Assembly (NCBI GenBank): GCA_963747595.1
Contig: CAVVFO010000001.1
Coordinates: forward strand, 868,001 to 932,000
Direction: 5' to 3'
Origin: Oleiagrimonas sp963747595
Lineage (GTDB): Bacteria > Pseudomonadota > Gammaproteobacteria > Xanthomonadales > Rhodanobacteraceae
Length of the DNA stretch: 64,000 nt
Part shown: piece after piece, positions 27,621 to 36,819 of the stretch
Numbering within the stretch: the stretch's first letter is position 1
Layout: every line of letters starts with the position of its first letter
Translations under genes and position numbers: made by a program
Notes under the pieces: model-generated
Seen by the model: only the letters and a program-made list of their open reading frames with translations
Databases searched by the model: none
What the model was told of the DNA's origin: nothing

Positions 27621-28862
27621 TCATGGCGTCTGCGCGGAGGAGGGCGACGGCGCGTCCTCCCCCTTCTTCTGGAAAACGCGCTGCATGACGAAGTCCGGTG
27701 TGACATCTTCTCCGGACAGCAGCATGGCGGTCAGTTCCCCGCCGAGTACCTGCGGCGCGATCACCACGTCCGGTTGCACCAGCTTGACGCGGCTCAGATG
27801 CCTGGCGTCGTTGACCGCGGCGATGGTCCGCGCGGTATCGGTGACTTCCTTGACCGCGAGAACCACGAAGGCGTTTTCCGAATCGTCGGCCAGCATCGCC
27901 AGCACCGCTTCGGCATGGTGCACTCCGGCATCACGCAGCACATCGGTGTCGCTGGGATCGCCGACGACCAGATCCACGTCCTTGGGCGCGCCGTCCTCCG
28001 GCATCTCGCGCAGCAGCCATGTGACCGGCCGACCGCGACGCGCCAGTTCGCTGCGGGTGTTGGCGGCCAGTGACGTATTGCCGATGACCACGAAGTGATT
28101 TTCCCGTTTCATGCCCGACCCCTTGCGGTTGACGATACGTTGCAGGCTGCGGCTGACCAGCGGCGCGATCACCGCGGTCAGCGAAGTGGCGAACACGGCC
28201 ACGCCGAGGATGATGACCGACACGGTGAACAGCTTGGCCTCGGCTGTCTGCGGCGTGATATCGCCATAGCCGACCGTGCTCATGGTGACCATGGCCCAGT
28301 ACAGCGCGGTGACCAGGTCGCCGATCTGCGGCTTGAACTGGCTGCCCAGATAATACGCGCCAAACGTGGCGAACAGCAGCAGCATGGCCACTGACGTCAG
28401 CGCGAAAAGCGTGCTTCCGGCGACGCTGGAGCGATCGAAATGGCGCCATGCGGTCAGCAGCAGGCCCAGCATGAAGATGAAATACGCCAGCAAGGCGTGC
28501 CCGTCCGGATGGCGACCAAAAAATGTGCTGACGGCGGCGGTGACTGCGAGCAGCAGCGCCATGGACCACGCCACGCGCGAACGCACCAGCAGGCCCAGCG
28601 CCATGGTCAGCATGCCGCCGCCGATCAGCAGTGGCGGCAGCAGGTCGGGGCGCAGGCCGACGCCCGCGGTGACTAGCGCACGTTGCACGTGATGTGCCCA
28701 CTGCGCGCCCAGGTCGGCCTTCAGCAGCCAGATGCCGCCCAGCCCCAGAAGCAGTGCCAGTGGCACGTGCGGGAACCAGTAGCGTCCGCCAACCAGCAGA
28801 TGCAAGCGTTGCAGCTGGGCGCGCAGTCGCTGACGCAGCAGCTGGAGGGAGTCTGGTGTCAT
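27621..28862 (-). CDS. K+ channel with RCK (TrkA-N) domain
   Basis: A 413-residue membrane protein; the start at 28862 is chosen because it precedes a short amphipathic leader and the first helix. Six or more membrane segments occupy residues 30-245, with the selectivity filter TVGYGD at 196-201. The C-terminal half is a TrkA-N/RCK regulatory domain (HFVVIGNTSLAANTRSELARRG) that binds nucleotide. It resembles E. coli Kch. It should conduct potassium across the inner membrane, gated by ligand or voltage. It heads a two-gene operon and is divergent from the OPT transporter. Confidence 0.88.
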   Translation of the reverse strand: MTPDSLQLLRQRLRAQLQRLHLLVGGRYWFPHVPLALLLGLGGIWLLKADLGAQWAHHVQRALVTAGVGLRPDLLPPLLIGGGMLTMALGLLVRSRVAWSMALLLAVTAAVSTFFGRHPDGHALLAYFIFMLGLLLTAWRHFDRSSVAGSTLFALTSVAMLLLFATFGAYYLGSQFKPQIGDLVTALYWAMVTMSTVGYGDITPQTAEAKLFTVSVIILGVAVFATSLTAVIAPLVSRSLQRIVNRKGSGMKRENHFVVIGNTSLAANTRSELARRGRPVTWLLREMPEDGAPKDVDLVVGDPSDTDVLRDAGVHHAEAVLAMLADDSENAFVVLAVKEVTDTARTIAAVNDARHLSRVKLVQPDVVIAPQVLGGELTAMLLSGEDVTPDFVMQRVFQKKGEDAPSPSSAQTP

Positions 28863-29079
28863 GGGTGCAGACAGGATCCTTGACGCATCGCCTTGGCGTC
28901 GGTTCGGGATAGGCTGTGCGAATGCGGCGACCGCATCATAGCAACTGCTCCGAGTGAGCATTGTCCGGCGCCGCCCGGGCCGGCGAAATCCTCCTGGACG
29001 CCCTGGTATCTCCCTTGCGGCGCGACGGCTTTCCATGGACCATCGGCGGGGTCGATGTTTTTCCTGAGGGGGCTCCTGC

Positions 29080-31188
29080 GTGAGCACAGCAGATCAATCC
29101 GGCCTTGCGCCGCAAACCGAGCTGACCATCCGCGGCGTCGTCATCGGCGTGCTGATCACGCTGGTCTTCACGGCGGCCAATGTCTATTTCGGGCTGGAGG
29201 CGGGTCTGACGTTTGCCACGTCCATTCCTGCCGCGGTGATCTCCATGGCGGTGCTGCGCAAGTTCAGCGACGCCACCATCCAGGAAAACAACATCGTGCA
29301 GACCATCGCCTCGGCGGCGGGCACGCTGTCGGCGATCATCTTCGTGCTGCCGGGTCTGGTGATCGTCGGCTGGTGGTCGGGGTTTCCGTACTGGGAGACC
29401 ATGCTGATCTGCGCGCTGGGCGGCATCCTGGGCGTGATGTATTCCATTCCGCTGCGCCGTGCGCTGGTGACCAACTCGGATCTGCCGTATCCCGAGGGCG
29501 TGGCCTGCGCCGAGGTGCTGAAGGTGGGCGCCAGCCACCGTGAGGCCATGGCGGACAGTGCGCCGCCCGCCCACGCGTCCGCCAACACCGCGGTGGCCGA
29601 TCCCGAAGCGGTCGACCGGGTACGCACCGATACCGCGGCAGGCGATACGGATGCGGCCGCGGCGGGCCGGGCCGGGTTTCTCGCCGTGGTCTGGGGCGCC
29701 GTGGTCTCGGCAGCCTTTGCCGTGGTGGTGGCCACGCACATCTTCGCCAAGGACGTGGCGGGCTATTTTCACGTGGGCAATCGCGGCGCCGCCAGCGGAT
29801 TCGATTTCAGCCTGTCCTTCGCGTTGCTGGCGGTGGGACATCTGGTGGGCCTGTGGGTGGGCATCTCCATGCTCATCGGCACCGGCATTGCCTGGGTCTG
29901 GGCGGTACCGCACTACACGTTGCTTGCACACGCAACGGGCAGTGCGGCGCAGGTGGCGGGGTCGGCGTTCAGCCACAAGGTACGTTTTCTCGGCGCCGGC
30001 ACCATTGCCGCTGCCGCGGTCTGGACCCTGGTGAAGCTGGTCAAGCCGGTGTATACGGGGCTGACCTCGGCCCTGGCATCCTCGCGTACCCGCAAGGCCG
30101 GGCAGGGCGGGACGCTGCCGCGCACCGAACACGACATGCCGATCGGCATCGTCGCCCTGGTGACCGTGCTGTGTCTGCTTCCGATCGCCTGGCTGCTGGG
30201 TGCGTTCGGCAGTGGCGCCGGTCTGGGCGCGGATCTGTGGGTGCTGACCATCGGCGGCGTCGCGTTCGTGGCGCTGATGAGTTTCTTTGTGGCCTCGGTC
30301 TGCGGTTACATGGCCGGGCTGGTGGGCTCATCCAACAGCCCGTTGTCGGGTATCGGCATCCTGGTGATCGTCATCGCCGCGGTGCTGCTGGCCATCGGCG
30401 TGCAGTCCAGCCTGCCGCCGGACGCCGGCAAGGCGCTGGTCGCCTTCGCCTTGTTCACCTCCTCGGTGGTGTTCGCCGGCGCCACCATCGCCAATGACAA
30501 TCTGCAGGATCTGAAGACCGGCCAGCTGGTCAACGCCACGCCGTGGAAGCAGCAGGTGGCACTGGTGATCGGCGTCATCGCCGGAGCCTTCATCATTCCA
30601 TTCGTGCTCAACCTGCTCAGCCAGGCCTACGGGTTCATGGGCGCAGCCAACGCCACCAAGCATGCGCTGGCGGCGCCGCAGGCGGGGCTGATCTCGGCGC
30701 TGGCGCAAGGTGTGCTGCAGCACAATATCGACTGGAGCCTGATCTGGCTGGGCGCGGCCATCGGGGGCGGCATCATCGTCATCGACGAGATTCTGGGGCT
30801 CGCCGGCACCCGCATGCGCCTGCCGCCGCTGGCCGTGGGTTTGGGCATCTACCTGCCGACCGAGGTCACGCTGATGATCGTGGTCGGCGCCATTGTCGGC
30901 TGGTATTTCGATCGCCGCGCCGCGCGCGCGCCGCATCCGGAAACCACGCGGCAGCTGGGCGTGCTGATGTCCTCGGGGCTGATCGTGGGCGAAAGCATCA
31001 TCGGCGTGATCATCGCCGCCGTCGTGGTGTTTTCCGGTACCGAAGCACCGCTGGCGCTGGTGGGCCCGGGATTCCGTGGCGCGTCCATCTGGATCGGCGG
31101 CATCGCGTTCGTGGTCATCACCGCCCTGCTGTATCGCTGGGTCAGCCGACTCGGCCGCAACAGCGCAGGCGCGCAGACATCGCAATGA
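29080..31188 (+). CDS. OPT family oligopeptide transporter
   Basis: A 702-residue protein starting at GTG with a G-rich leader. About 14-16 hydrophobic segments are visible. The conserved OPT blocks are present: TAANVYFGLEAGLTFATSIP, the NNIVQTIASAAG region, and NSDLPYPEGVACAEVLK. These transporters import oligopeptides or metal chelates with protons. A hydrophilic, Ala/Asp-rich loop near residues 150-200 is typical of the bacterial branch. The flavoprotein gene follows after 25 bp, so they may share a transcript. Confidence 0.9.
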   Translation: MSTADQSGLAPQTELTIRGVVIGVLITLVFTAANVYFGLEAGLTFATSIPAAVISMAVLRKFSDATIQENNIVQTIASAAGTLSAIIFVLPGLVIVGWWSGFPYWETMLICALGGILGVMYSIPLRRALVTNSDLPYPEGVACAEVLKVGASHREAMADSAPPAHASANTAVADPEAVDRVRTDTAAGDTDAAAAGRAGFLAVVWGAVVSAAFAVVVATHIFAKDVAGYFHVGNRGAASGFDFSLSFALLAVGHLVGLWVGISMLIGTGIAWVWAVPHYTLLAHATGSAAQVAGSAFSHKVRFLGAGTIAAAAVWTLVKLVKPVYTGLTSALASSRTRKAGQGGTLPRTEHDMPIGIVALVTVLCLLPIAWLLGAFGSGAGLGADLWVLTIGGVAFVALMSFFVASVCGYMAGLVGSSNSPLSGIGILVIVIAAVLLAIGVQSSLPPDAGKALVAFALFTSSVVFAGATIANDNLQDLKTGQLVNATPWKQQVALVIGVIAGAFIIPFVLNLLSQAYGFMGAANATKHALAAPQAGLISALAQGVLQHNIDWSLIWLGAAIGGGIIVIDEILGLAGTRMRLPPLAVGLGIYLPTEVTLMIVVGAIVGWYFDRRAARAPHPETTRQLGVLMSSGLIVGESIIGVIIAAVVVFSGTEAPLALVGPGFRGASIWIGGIAFVVITALLYRWVSRLGRNSAGAQTSQ

Positions 31189-31213
31189 CGGTTGCTGCGC
31201 ACGTTCGGGCGCC

Positions 31214-32401
31214 GTGAGTGCCAGGGGTGAGGTCGATGTCCTGATCATCGGCGGCGGCGCTGCCGGGCTGATGTGTGCGTGGGTGGCCGGTCAGCGCGGC
31301 CGGCGCGTGCTGGTGCTGGAGCATGCCAACCGCGTCGGCAAGAAGATCCTGATGTCCGGGGGTGGGCGCTGCAATTTCACCAACCTGGGCACCACGCCGG
31401 AGAATTTTCTTTCGGCCAATGCGCATTTCTGCAAGTCGGCGCTGGCGCGCTATACGCCGTTCGATTTCATCGCCATGGTGGAACATCACGGCATTGCATA
31501 TCACGAGAAGGAACTCGGGCAGCTGTTCTGCGATGTTTCCTCGAAGCAGATCGTGCGCATGTTGCTGGATGAGTGCTCCGCGGCGGGCGTGCGTATCGAA
31601 ACCGGTTGCAGCGTGACCGACGTGCAGGGTGTGGATGGCGGTTTCAATGTGCGCACCAGCAAGGGCGCGTTTGCTTCGTCTTCGCTGGTGGTGGCCTGCG
31701 GCGGCCTGTCGATTCCGCGCATGGGTGCGACAGGCTTCGGCTACGCACTCGCGCGGCAATTCGGCCATGCGGTGTTGCCCACGCGTGCCGGACTGGTGCC
31801 GTTGACCCTCAGCGGCAAACATCAGGCACGCTATGCGGAACTGGCTGGTGTGGCGTTGCCGGTGGAGGCGCGGTGCAACGGCGAGGCATTCCGCAATAGC
31901 CTGCTGTTCACGCATCGCGGCATCAGCGGACCCTCGGTGCTGCAGATCTCCTCGTACTGGCAACCCGGAGATGACCTGCGACTGGACCTGCTGCCGGGGC
32001 GCGATCTGCATGCCGACCTGCAGCAGCAGCGTGACGCGCGGCCGGACGTGCAGTTGCGCACGGTGCTCTCCGAGTGGTTGCCGCGGCGGCTGGCGCAACG
32101 CTTGTGCGAGCTCTGGATTCCGAGCCGTCCGTTGCGGCAGTTTCAAGACGCCGGGTTGCGCGAGATTGCCAACCAGCTCGCCGATTGGCCCATCGCGGCC
32201 AGCGGCACCGAGGGCTACCGCACCGCGGAGGTCACCCTGGGCGGCGTGGACACCGATACGTTGTCATCGCGCACCATGGAGTCGCGCCACGTGCCTGGCC
32301 TGTATTTCATCGGCGAAGTGGTGGACGTGAGCGGTCATCTCGGCGGCTACAACTTTCAGTGGGCCTGGGCGTCCGGGCATGCGGCCGGCAGCGCTGTTTG
32401 A
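31214..32401 (+). CDS. HI0933-like FAD-dependent oxidoreductase (YhiN/BaiN type)
   Basis: A 395-residue flavoprotein starting at GTG 31214, 25 bp after the OPT gene. FAD binding is shown by DVLIIGGGAAGLMCA near the N-terminus, the family motif GKKILMSGGGRCNFTN, and a C-terminal GEVVDVSGHLGGYNFQWAW. The family is widely conserved. One clostridial member, BaiN, reduces bile-acid intermediates, but the general role is unresolved. It is probably cytoplasmic. It ends directly in front of a strong palindromic repeat that may terminate both convergent transcripts. Confidence 0.88.
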   Translation: MSARGEVDVLIIGGGAAGLMCAWVAGQRGRRVLVLEHANRVGKKILMSGGGRCNFTNLGTTPENFLSANAHFCKSALARYTPFDFIAMVEHHGIAYHEKELGQLFCDVSSKQIVRMLLDECSAAGVRIETGCSVTDVQGVDGGFNVRTSKGAFASSSLVVACGGLSIPRMGATGFGYALARQFGHAVLPTRAGLVPLTLSGKHQARYAELAGVALPVEARCNGEAFRNSLLFTHRGISGPSVLQISSYWQPGDDLRLDLLPGRDLHADLQQQRDARPDVQLRTVLSEWLPRRLAQRLCELWIPSRPLRQFQDAGLREIANQLADWPIAASGTEGYRTAEVTLGGVDTDTLSSRTMESRHVPGLYFIGEVVDVSGHLGGYNFQWAWASGHAAGSAV

Positions 32402-32409
32402 AGCGGGGC

Positions 32410-32512
32410 AGGGCGGCTCAAGGAGCCACGCGACGGAGCCGCCTGCTTGCGGGAAGACAGGTTTTTATCGGAAAGCAGGCGGCTCCGTCGCTGCCGCTCC
32501 TTGAGCCGCCCT
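32410..32512. repeat. GTAG-type REP/BIME palindrome, copy B
   Basis: AGGGCGGCTCAAGGAG (32410-32425) pairs exactly with 32497-32512, and CGACGGAGCCGCCTGCTT (32431-32448) pairs exactly with 32473-32490. Together they form a 103-bp hairpin with two perfect stems and a T-rich tip. It fills the gap between two convergent genes and could act as a bidirectional terminator or mRNA stabiliser. Confidence 0.85.
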
Positions 32513-32526
32513 ACCGGTGCACGGTG

Positions 32527-33309
32527 TTATCGGTAGCCTTGCGCCTGCAGCGTGAACAGGTGCGCGTAATGGCCGCCTTGCGCCATCAATGCATCATGGC
32601 TACCGTGTTCGATGATGCGGCCGTTGCGGATGACGATGATCTGGTCGGCCATGCGCACGGTGGAAAAGCGGTGCGAGATGAGGATGGCGATGCGCTGCGT
32701 GGTCAGCGCGCGGAAATGCTCGAAGATGGTGGCTTCGGCGGCGGCGTCCATGGCGGCGGTGGGTTCGTCCAGCACCAGGATGTCGGCATCGGAGCGCATG
32801 AAGGCGCGCGCCAGGGCGATCTTCTGCCATTGGCCGCCGGACAGTTCGCGCCCGTCCTTGAACCAGCGACCGAGCTGCGTGTGGAATCCGGCGGGCAGGG
32901 CGTCGATGAATTCACTGGCCATGCCCTTGTCGCTGGCTTCGCGCCACCGTGTTTCGTCCTCGAAGGCGCCGACATCACCCGCGCCGACATTTTCGCCCAC
33001 GCGCATCTGATAGCGCGCGAAATCCTGGAAGATGACGCCGACGCGCCGGCGCAGCGCCGCTTCGTCCCATTCCGTCAGATTGCGACCGTCCAGCAGGATG
33101 CGGCCGGAATCGGGCGCGTACAGGCGCGTCAGCAACTTGATCAGGGTGGTCTTGCCGGAGCCGTTCTGGCCCACCAGCGCCAGTGATTCGCCGGGGCGGA
33201 TGTGCAAGTCGATGTCCTGCAGCGCCGGCGTGTCGGTGCCCGGATAAGTGAAGCTCACCTGTTCGAAGCGAATGCCATCCGCCGGATCAGGGGCCGCTGA
33301 CGTGGTCAC
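32527..33309 (-). CDS. ABC exporter ATP-binding half (separate frame from the membrane half)
   Basis: A 260-residue nucleotide-binding domain with Walker A GQNGSGKTT, signature LSGGQ, Walker B ILVLDEP and the switch SHR. It starts at a GTG (33309) lying inside the last codons of the upstream permease gene, overlapping it by 23 bases in another frame. In this group (permease plus ATPase of about 600 residues) the two halves are normally one chain, and here the permease frame stops just where the linker would continue. It is either a true two-gene arrangement or a frameshifted fusion. It should still provide ATPase function if translated. The transported substrate is unknown. Confidence 0.82.
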   Translation of the reverse strand: MTTSAAPDPADGIRFEQVSFTYPGTDTPALQDIDLHIRPGESLALVGQNGSGKTTLIKLLTRLYAPDSGRILLDGRNLTEWDEAALRRRVGVIFQDFARYQMRVGENVGAGDVGAFEDETRWREASDKGMASEFIDALPAGFHTQLGRWFKDGRELSGGQWQKIALARAFMRSDADILVLDEPTAAMDAAAEATIFEHFRALTTQRIAILISHRFSTVRMADQIIVIRNGRIIEHGSHDALMAQGGHYAHLFTLQAQGYR

Positions 33310-34429
33310 CGCTCGGTGCAGCGATCGGCGTCTCCAGATATTCGTAAAGCGTGGACAGGTACAGGTTGTCCTCGTACATGCCGCCGATGGCAGAGAGGAT
33401 CGCCGAGACCGCCGATTGCCCCTGACGGAACAGGGCCAGGTACATGGTCATCTGGCCCAGCGTGATGCGCCCGAAAACCGTGCTGATGGCAATCCAGCCA
33501 TAGGCACCATACAGCGACAGCGTGCCGATCAGCCCGAGGCCGAAGCCCCAGCTGTCGCGGCGCACTGTCAAGTCGCGGTCGGCGCGGTACAACGTGCCGA
33601 AGATATTGCGGTAACGATGCAGCAGCAGCGGACCCAGGCCGAACAGCTTCACTTCCTTGGCGTGGTCCTCGCGCGCCAGTACCGTTTCCAGGTACATCTG
33701 CATGCGCGTTTCGGGCGAGCGCCAGCGGAACAGGCGGAACGCATCGCCGGAGAAGCGCGTTTCGGCCAGAAAAGCGGGGAGGCCTGCCAGCAGCAGCACC
33801 GCCACGGCCCAGGGCGAAAACTGGATCAGCAGCGTGCCGTAGCTGAGCAGCGAGATCGCGTTCTGTGCCAGACCGAAAGTGCGTTTGACCAGCGACAGCG
33901 GCTTGCTGGATGCCTCGCGGCGTGCACGGGTGAGCTTGTCGTAGAACTCCGAATCCTCGAAGTGCGCCAGCTCCAGTTGCAGCGCCTTTTCCAGGATCAT
34001 CTCGTTGACGCGTTGCCCCAGCTGCGCCCGCAGCAGCGACTCGCACAGCGAGATGCCGCGTTGTGCTCCGGCCAGAGCCGCGACCAGCACTGCTTCCAGG
34101 GCAATCCAGGTGACGACCGATTGCAGGGATACGCCATGGCCTGCGTGCGAGACGGCATGCGCGGCCACCACAGCATCGACGATGCGTGCGCCGACGAAGG
34201 CCACGCCCGCCGGCAGCAGGCCCGCCGCCAGCGTCAGGGCCGCCAGGGCGATGGTCAGTCGCCGGCTGGTGCTCCAGACCAGTGTCAGCGCACGTGCGCT
34301 GTAGCGGAATACACCGAAAAAGCTGCGTGTGAGGTCGGCATCCTCACGGCTGGACCGGGCGTGATGGGGCGTCAAGAGGTGGGATCGGATGACTGCTTTG
34401 CGGAACGATGCAAGATGGGGGCAGGCCAT
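33287..34429 (-). CDS. ABC exporter transmembrane half
   Basis: About 380 residues with six hydrophobic segments and typical ABC type I exporter elements: NEMILEKALQLELAHFED on the intracellular loop and EVKLFGLGPLLLHRY before the later helices. The start is uncertain; ATGs at 34435 and 34429 are reasonable and the one at 34429 is used here. The frame stops shortly after YEYLETPIAAP, the usual junction to the ATP-binding domain, which continues in the next frame. It is read divergently from the DUF2726 gene. Together with the downstream ATPase it should form a homodimeric exporter. Confidence 0.75.
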   Translation of the reverse strand: MACPHLASFRKAVIRSHLLTPHHARSSREDADLTRSFFGVFRYSARALTLVWSTSRRLTIALAALTLAAGLLPAGVAFVGARIVDAVVAAHAVSHAGHGVSLQSVVTWIALEAVLVAALAGAQRGISLCESLLRAQLGQRVNEMILEKALQLELAHFEDSEFYDKLTRARREASSKPLSLVKRTFGLAQNAISLLSYGTLLIQFSPWAVAVLLLAGLPAFLAETRFSGDAFRLFRWRSPETRMQMYLETVLAREDHAKEVKLFGLGPLLLHRYRNIFGTLYRADRDLTVRRDSWGFGLGLIGTLSLYGAYGWIAISTVFGRITLGQMTMYLALFRQGQSAVSAILSAIGGMYEDNLYLSTLYEYLETPIAAPSGDHVSGP

Positions 34430-34589
34430 GTGCATGCAAGGCTGCGCAATATCGCGGGGGCGGGCCCGGGTGTGTCGTCGATTGCAGGTTCTGGTTTGCC
34501 CATGGCCCCCGGATTCGTGTGCAGGTGTGGCGGCAGCCGAAACAGGGTACAGTGCAACCTGAACCAGGGAACGACTGGCGGGGGCGCAT

Positions 34590-35426
34590 ATGTGGACGAA
34601 CCTCTTGTGGAGTGCGATAGCTGCTGTGCTGATCGTGCTTGCCGTGATCTGGCTGCGTGAGCGCACATCTCGCAGCGTCGGTTATCCGTACGCACGCCGG
34701 GAACGCCTGCTGAGCCCCCATGGCAGGCACTTCCTGCAGGTGCTCGACAAAATCGTGGGGCCGGACGTGCGGGTGTTTGCCAAGGTCCGTGTAACAGATG
34801 TGATGCGAGTCACGCACCCCTCGGGAAGCGGGGCTTTTGCCAGAGCGCTTGCGCGGATTGCCTCACAACGGTTCGATTTCGTGTTGTGTGATCGCGATTC
34901 GCTGACGGTGCTGTGTGCCGTCACGCTGGACGAGCTGGAACGGCGTGACCCGGGGGAGGCCTCGTTCGCACAATCGTTTCCGGCGCAGATGTGCCGCTTT
35001 GCGGGTTTGCCGTTGCTGCGGGTCATTGCCCGGCGCGAGTATGACTTGAAGGACTTGGGCGACCGCGTGACCGAAGCGGTGCAGCATGGACGTGCCCATG
35101 ACCCGGCGGCGGATACCTCGGTCACCATGGCGCACCAGACGGAGCTCGCAGCGGTGCCGCCCGGCGACGAAGGATCGGTGGACACCTCCGCGCAGGCGGA
35201 TCCCCCGGGCCGGGCATCGGTGTTGACTCCCGCGCTGATGGCGACATTGACCCACAGGTCTGGCAGCGGTGCGATGGCGCCGAAATGCCCGCGTTGCGGT
35301 GCCGCCATGCTGCGCAGGCGGGTGCAACTGGCCACGCATCCGGATGGCGAGTTCTGGGGTTGCAGCCGGTTTCCCGTGTGCCGGGCCATCACGCCGATCG
35401 GGGCGTCGGAGTCACGCGCCGGTTGA
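34590..35426 (+). CDS. DUF2726 membrane-anchored protein with C-terminal zinc ribbon
   Basis: A 278-residue protein with G-rich sequence before the ATG. One N-terminal membrane helix (residues 3-22) precedes a DUF2726 domain (about 40-160), a nuclease-like fold in related proteins. A linker of low complexity follows. The C-terminus has C233-x2-C236 and C258-x5-C264, the topoisomerase I-type zinc ribbon (FWGCSRFPVCR). The DUF2726 plus zinc ribbon combination suggests a nucleic-acid-related role at the membrane. No specific function is known. Confidence 0.78.
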   Translation: MWTNLLWSAIAAVLIVLAVIWLRERTSRSVGYPYARRERLLSPHGRHFLQVLDKIVGPDVRVFAKVRVTDVMRVTHPSGSGAFARALARIASQRFDFVLCDRDSLTVLCAVTLDELERRDPGEASFAQSFPAQMCRFAGLPLLRVIARREYDLKDLGDRVTEAVQHGRAHDPAADTSVTMAHQTELAAVPPGDEGSVDTSAQADPPGRASVLTPALMATLTHRSGSGAMAPKCPRCGAAMLRRRVQLATHPDGEFWGCSRFPVCRAITPIGASESRAG

Positions 35427-35629
35427 GCTTTTCTTGCGTCGTTCCCGACCAGGTGCATCATCGCACTAGCAGGTCGTGGCACCGCGGGTGCTGATCGAGC
35501 AGATGGGTCGGCCCTGAGGCGCGTGCGCGAGTCGCGGCAGTTACCGCCGATTCGTATAGAGCGGCGACTCTCCCGTATCATGGCGGGCAGGCGGCGATTG
35601 CATCGCCGTGCTTTTTTCCACATGGTCCG

Positions 35630-36700
35630 ATGCAAATGGATTTCCCCGCCACGGACAACGAAGCCAGGCGCCTGCAGCGACTGGATAGTTACGGCATCCT
35701 GGATTCGGTTCCCGAGCCCGCCTACGACGACCTTCTGGCGATCGCCACCTCATTGTGTGCAACGCCGATGGGCGCCGTCACTCTGGTCGACGAACAGCGA
35801 CAGTGGTTCAAGGCTCGTCGTGGGGTGGCCCTGCGTGAAACCTCGCGTGATCAAGCGTTTTGTGCACACGCTATCAACCACGAGGAAAGCCTGATGGTGG
35901 TGCCCGATACGCTTCAGGATTCGCGTTTCCGCGACCACCCGCTGGTCACCGGCACACCGGGGATCCGTTTCTATGCCGGTGAGAAGTTGATCAGCCCCGA
36001 CGGTCTGGCCATGGGGACATTGTGCGTCCTGGATCGGCGCCCGCGCCAACTGTCGCGGTTTCAGCGTGAGGCGATGGCGGCATTGGCAAGGCAGGCGACT
36101 GTATTGATGGAGTTGCGCCGTGCCAATAAGCGCTTGCATGAGGTGCTGGTCCAACGTGACCAGTACGAGGAACAGCTGCGCGGCTATCAGAGCCATCTGG
36201 AAACACAGAATGCGGAACTCATGACACAGAGCCGGCTGGATCCGTTGACCGGCTTGCCCAATCGGCGCGCGTTGAATGCAGCCTTGGACGAGGGTGTCGT
36301 GCTGGCCCGGGAGCAGCGACAATCGATGTCCGTGGCGGTCATCGACATCGATTACTTCAAGCACATCAACGACACACTGGGGCATGCCATTGGCGACCGC
36401 GTACTGGTCGATGTGGCACGCTTGATCCGCAACGAAATGGCTCCGCATCACACCGCGTCGCGCTTCGGTGGCGAGGAGTTCGTGGTCGTGATGCCCGGTC
36501 TTCCTCTGGATCAGGCTGTCGCCATGTGCGAAAGGATCCGTGCGGCCATGCTGGCATTGCCTGTCGATGCACCTGCCAGCGTCAGCATCGGCGTGACCGC
36601 ATATCGGCAGGGCGATACGGCTGAAAGCACGTTCACACGCGCCGATCAGGCGTTGTACGTGGCCAAACACAATGGGCGCAATCGCGTGACCGCGCGGTGA
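35630..36700 (+). CDS. GAF-GGDEF diguanylate cyclase
   Basis: A 356-residue soluble protein. Starts at 35630 and 35636 are both possible. Residues 10-165 are a GAF domain of the type found in light or small-molecule sensors, with no bilin-binding Cys obvious. A short coiled stretch (165-200) leads into a GGDEF domain whose active-site motif is GGEEF (280-284), a normal active variant. It should make c-di-GMP from GTP. No EAL domain is attached. The gene is on its own, 200 bp after the DUF2726 gene, and its ligand is unknown. Confidence 0.88.
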   Translation: MQMDFPATDNEARRLQRLDSYGILDSVPEPAYDDLLAIATSLCATPMGAVTLVDEQRQWFKARRGVALRETSRDQAFCAHAINHEESLMVVPDTLQDSRFRDHPLVTGTPGIRFYAGEKLISPDGLAMGTLCVLDRRPRQLSRFQREAMAALARQATVLMELRRANKRLHEVLVQRDQYEEQLRGYQSHLETQNAELMTQSRLDPLTGLPNRRALNAALDEGVVLAREQRQSMSVAVIDIDYFKHINDTLGHAIGDRVLVDVARLIRNEMAPHHTASRFGGEEFVVVMPGLPLDQAVAMCERIRAAMLALPVDAPASVSIGVTAYRQGDTAESTFTRADQALYVAKHNGRNRVTAR

Positions 36701-36819
36701 CCAGCCGCTTTTTTCGGCGTACGCAGCGGTACGCATTGCGCATGACATGACTTTCAGGCCGCTCGCGGGATGCCGTGGGTGTGTTACTAAAGGCGTTTGT
36801 TCTTCCGGGGATGTGCATC

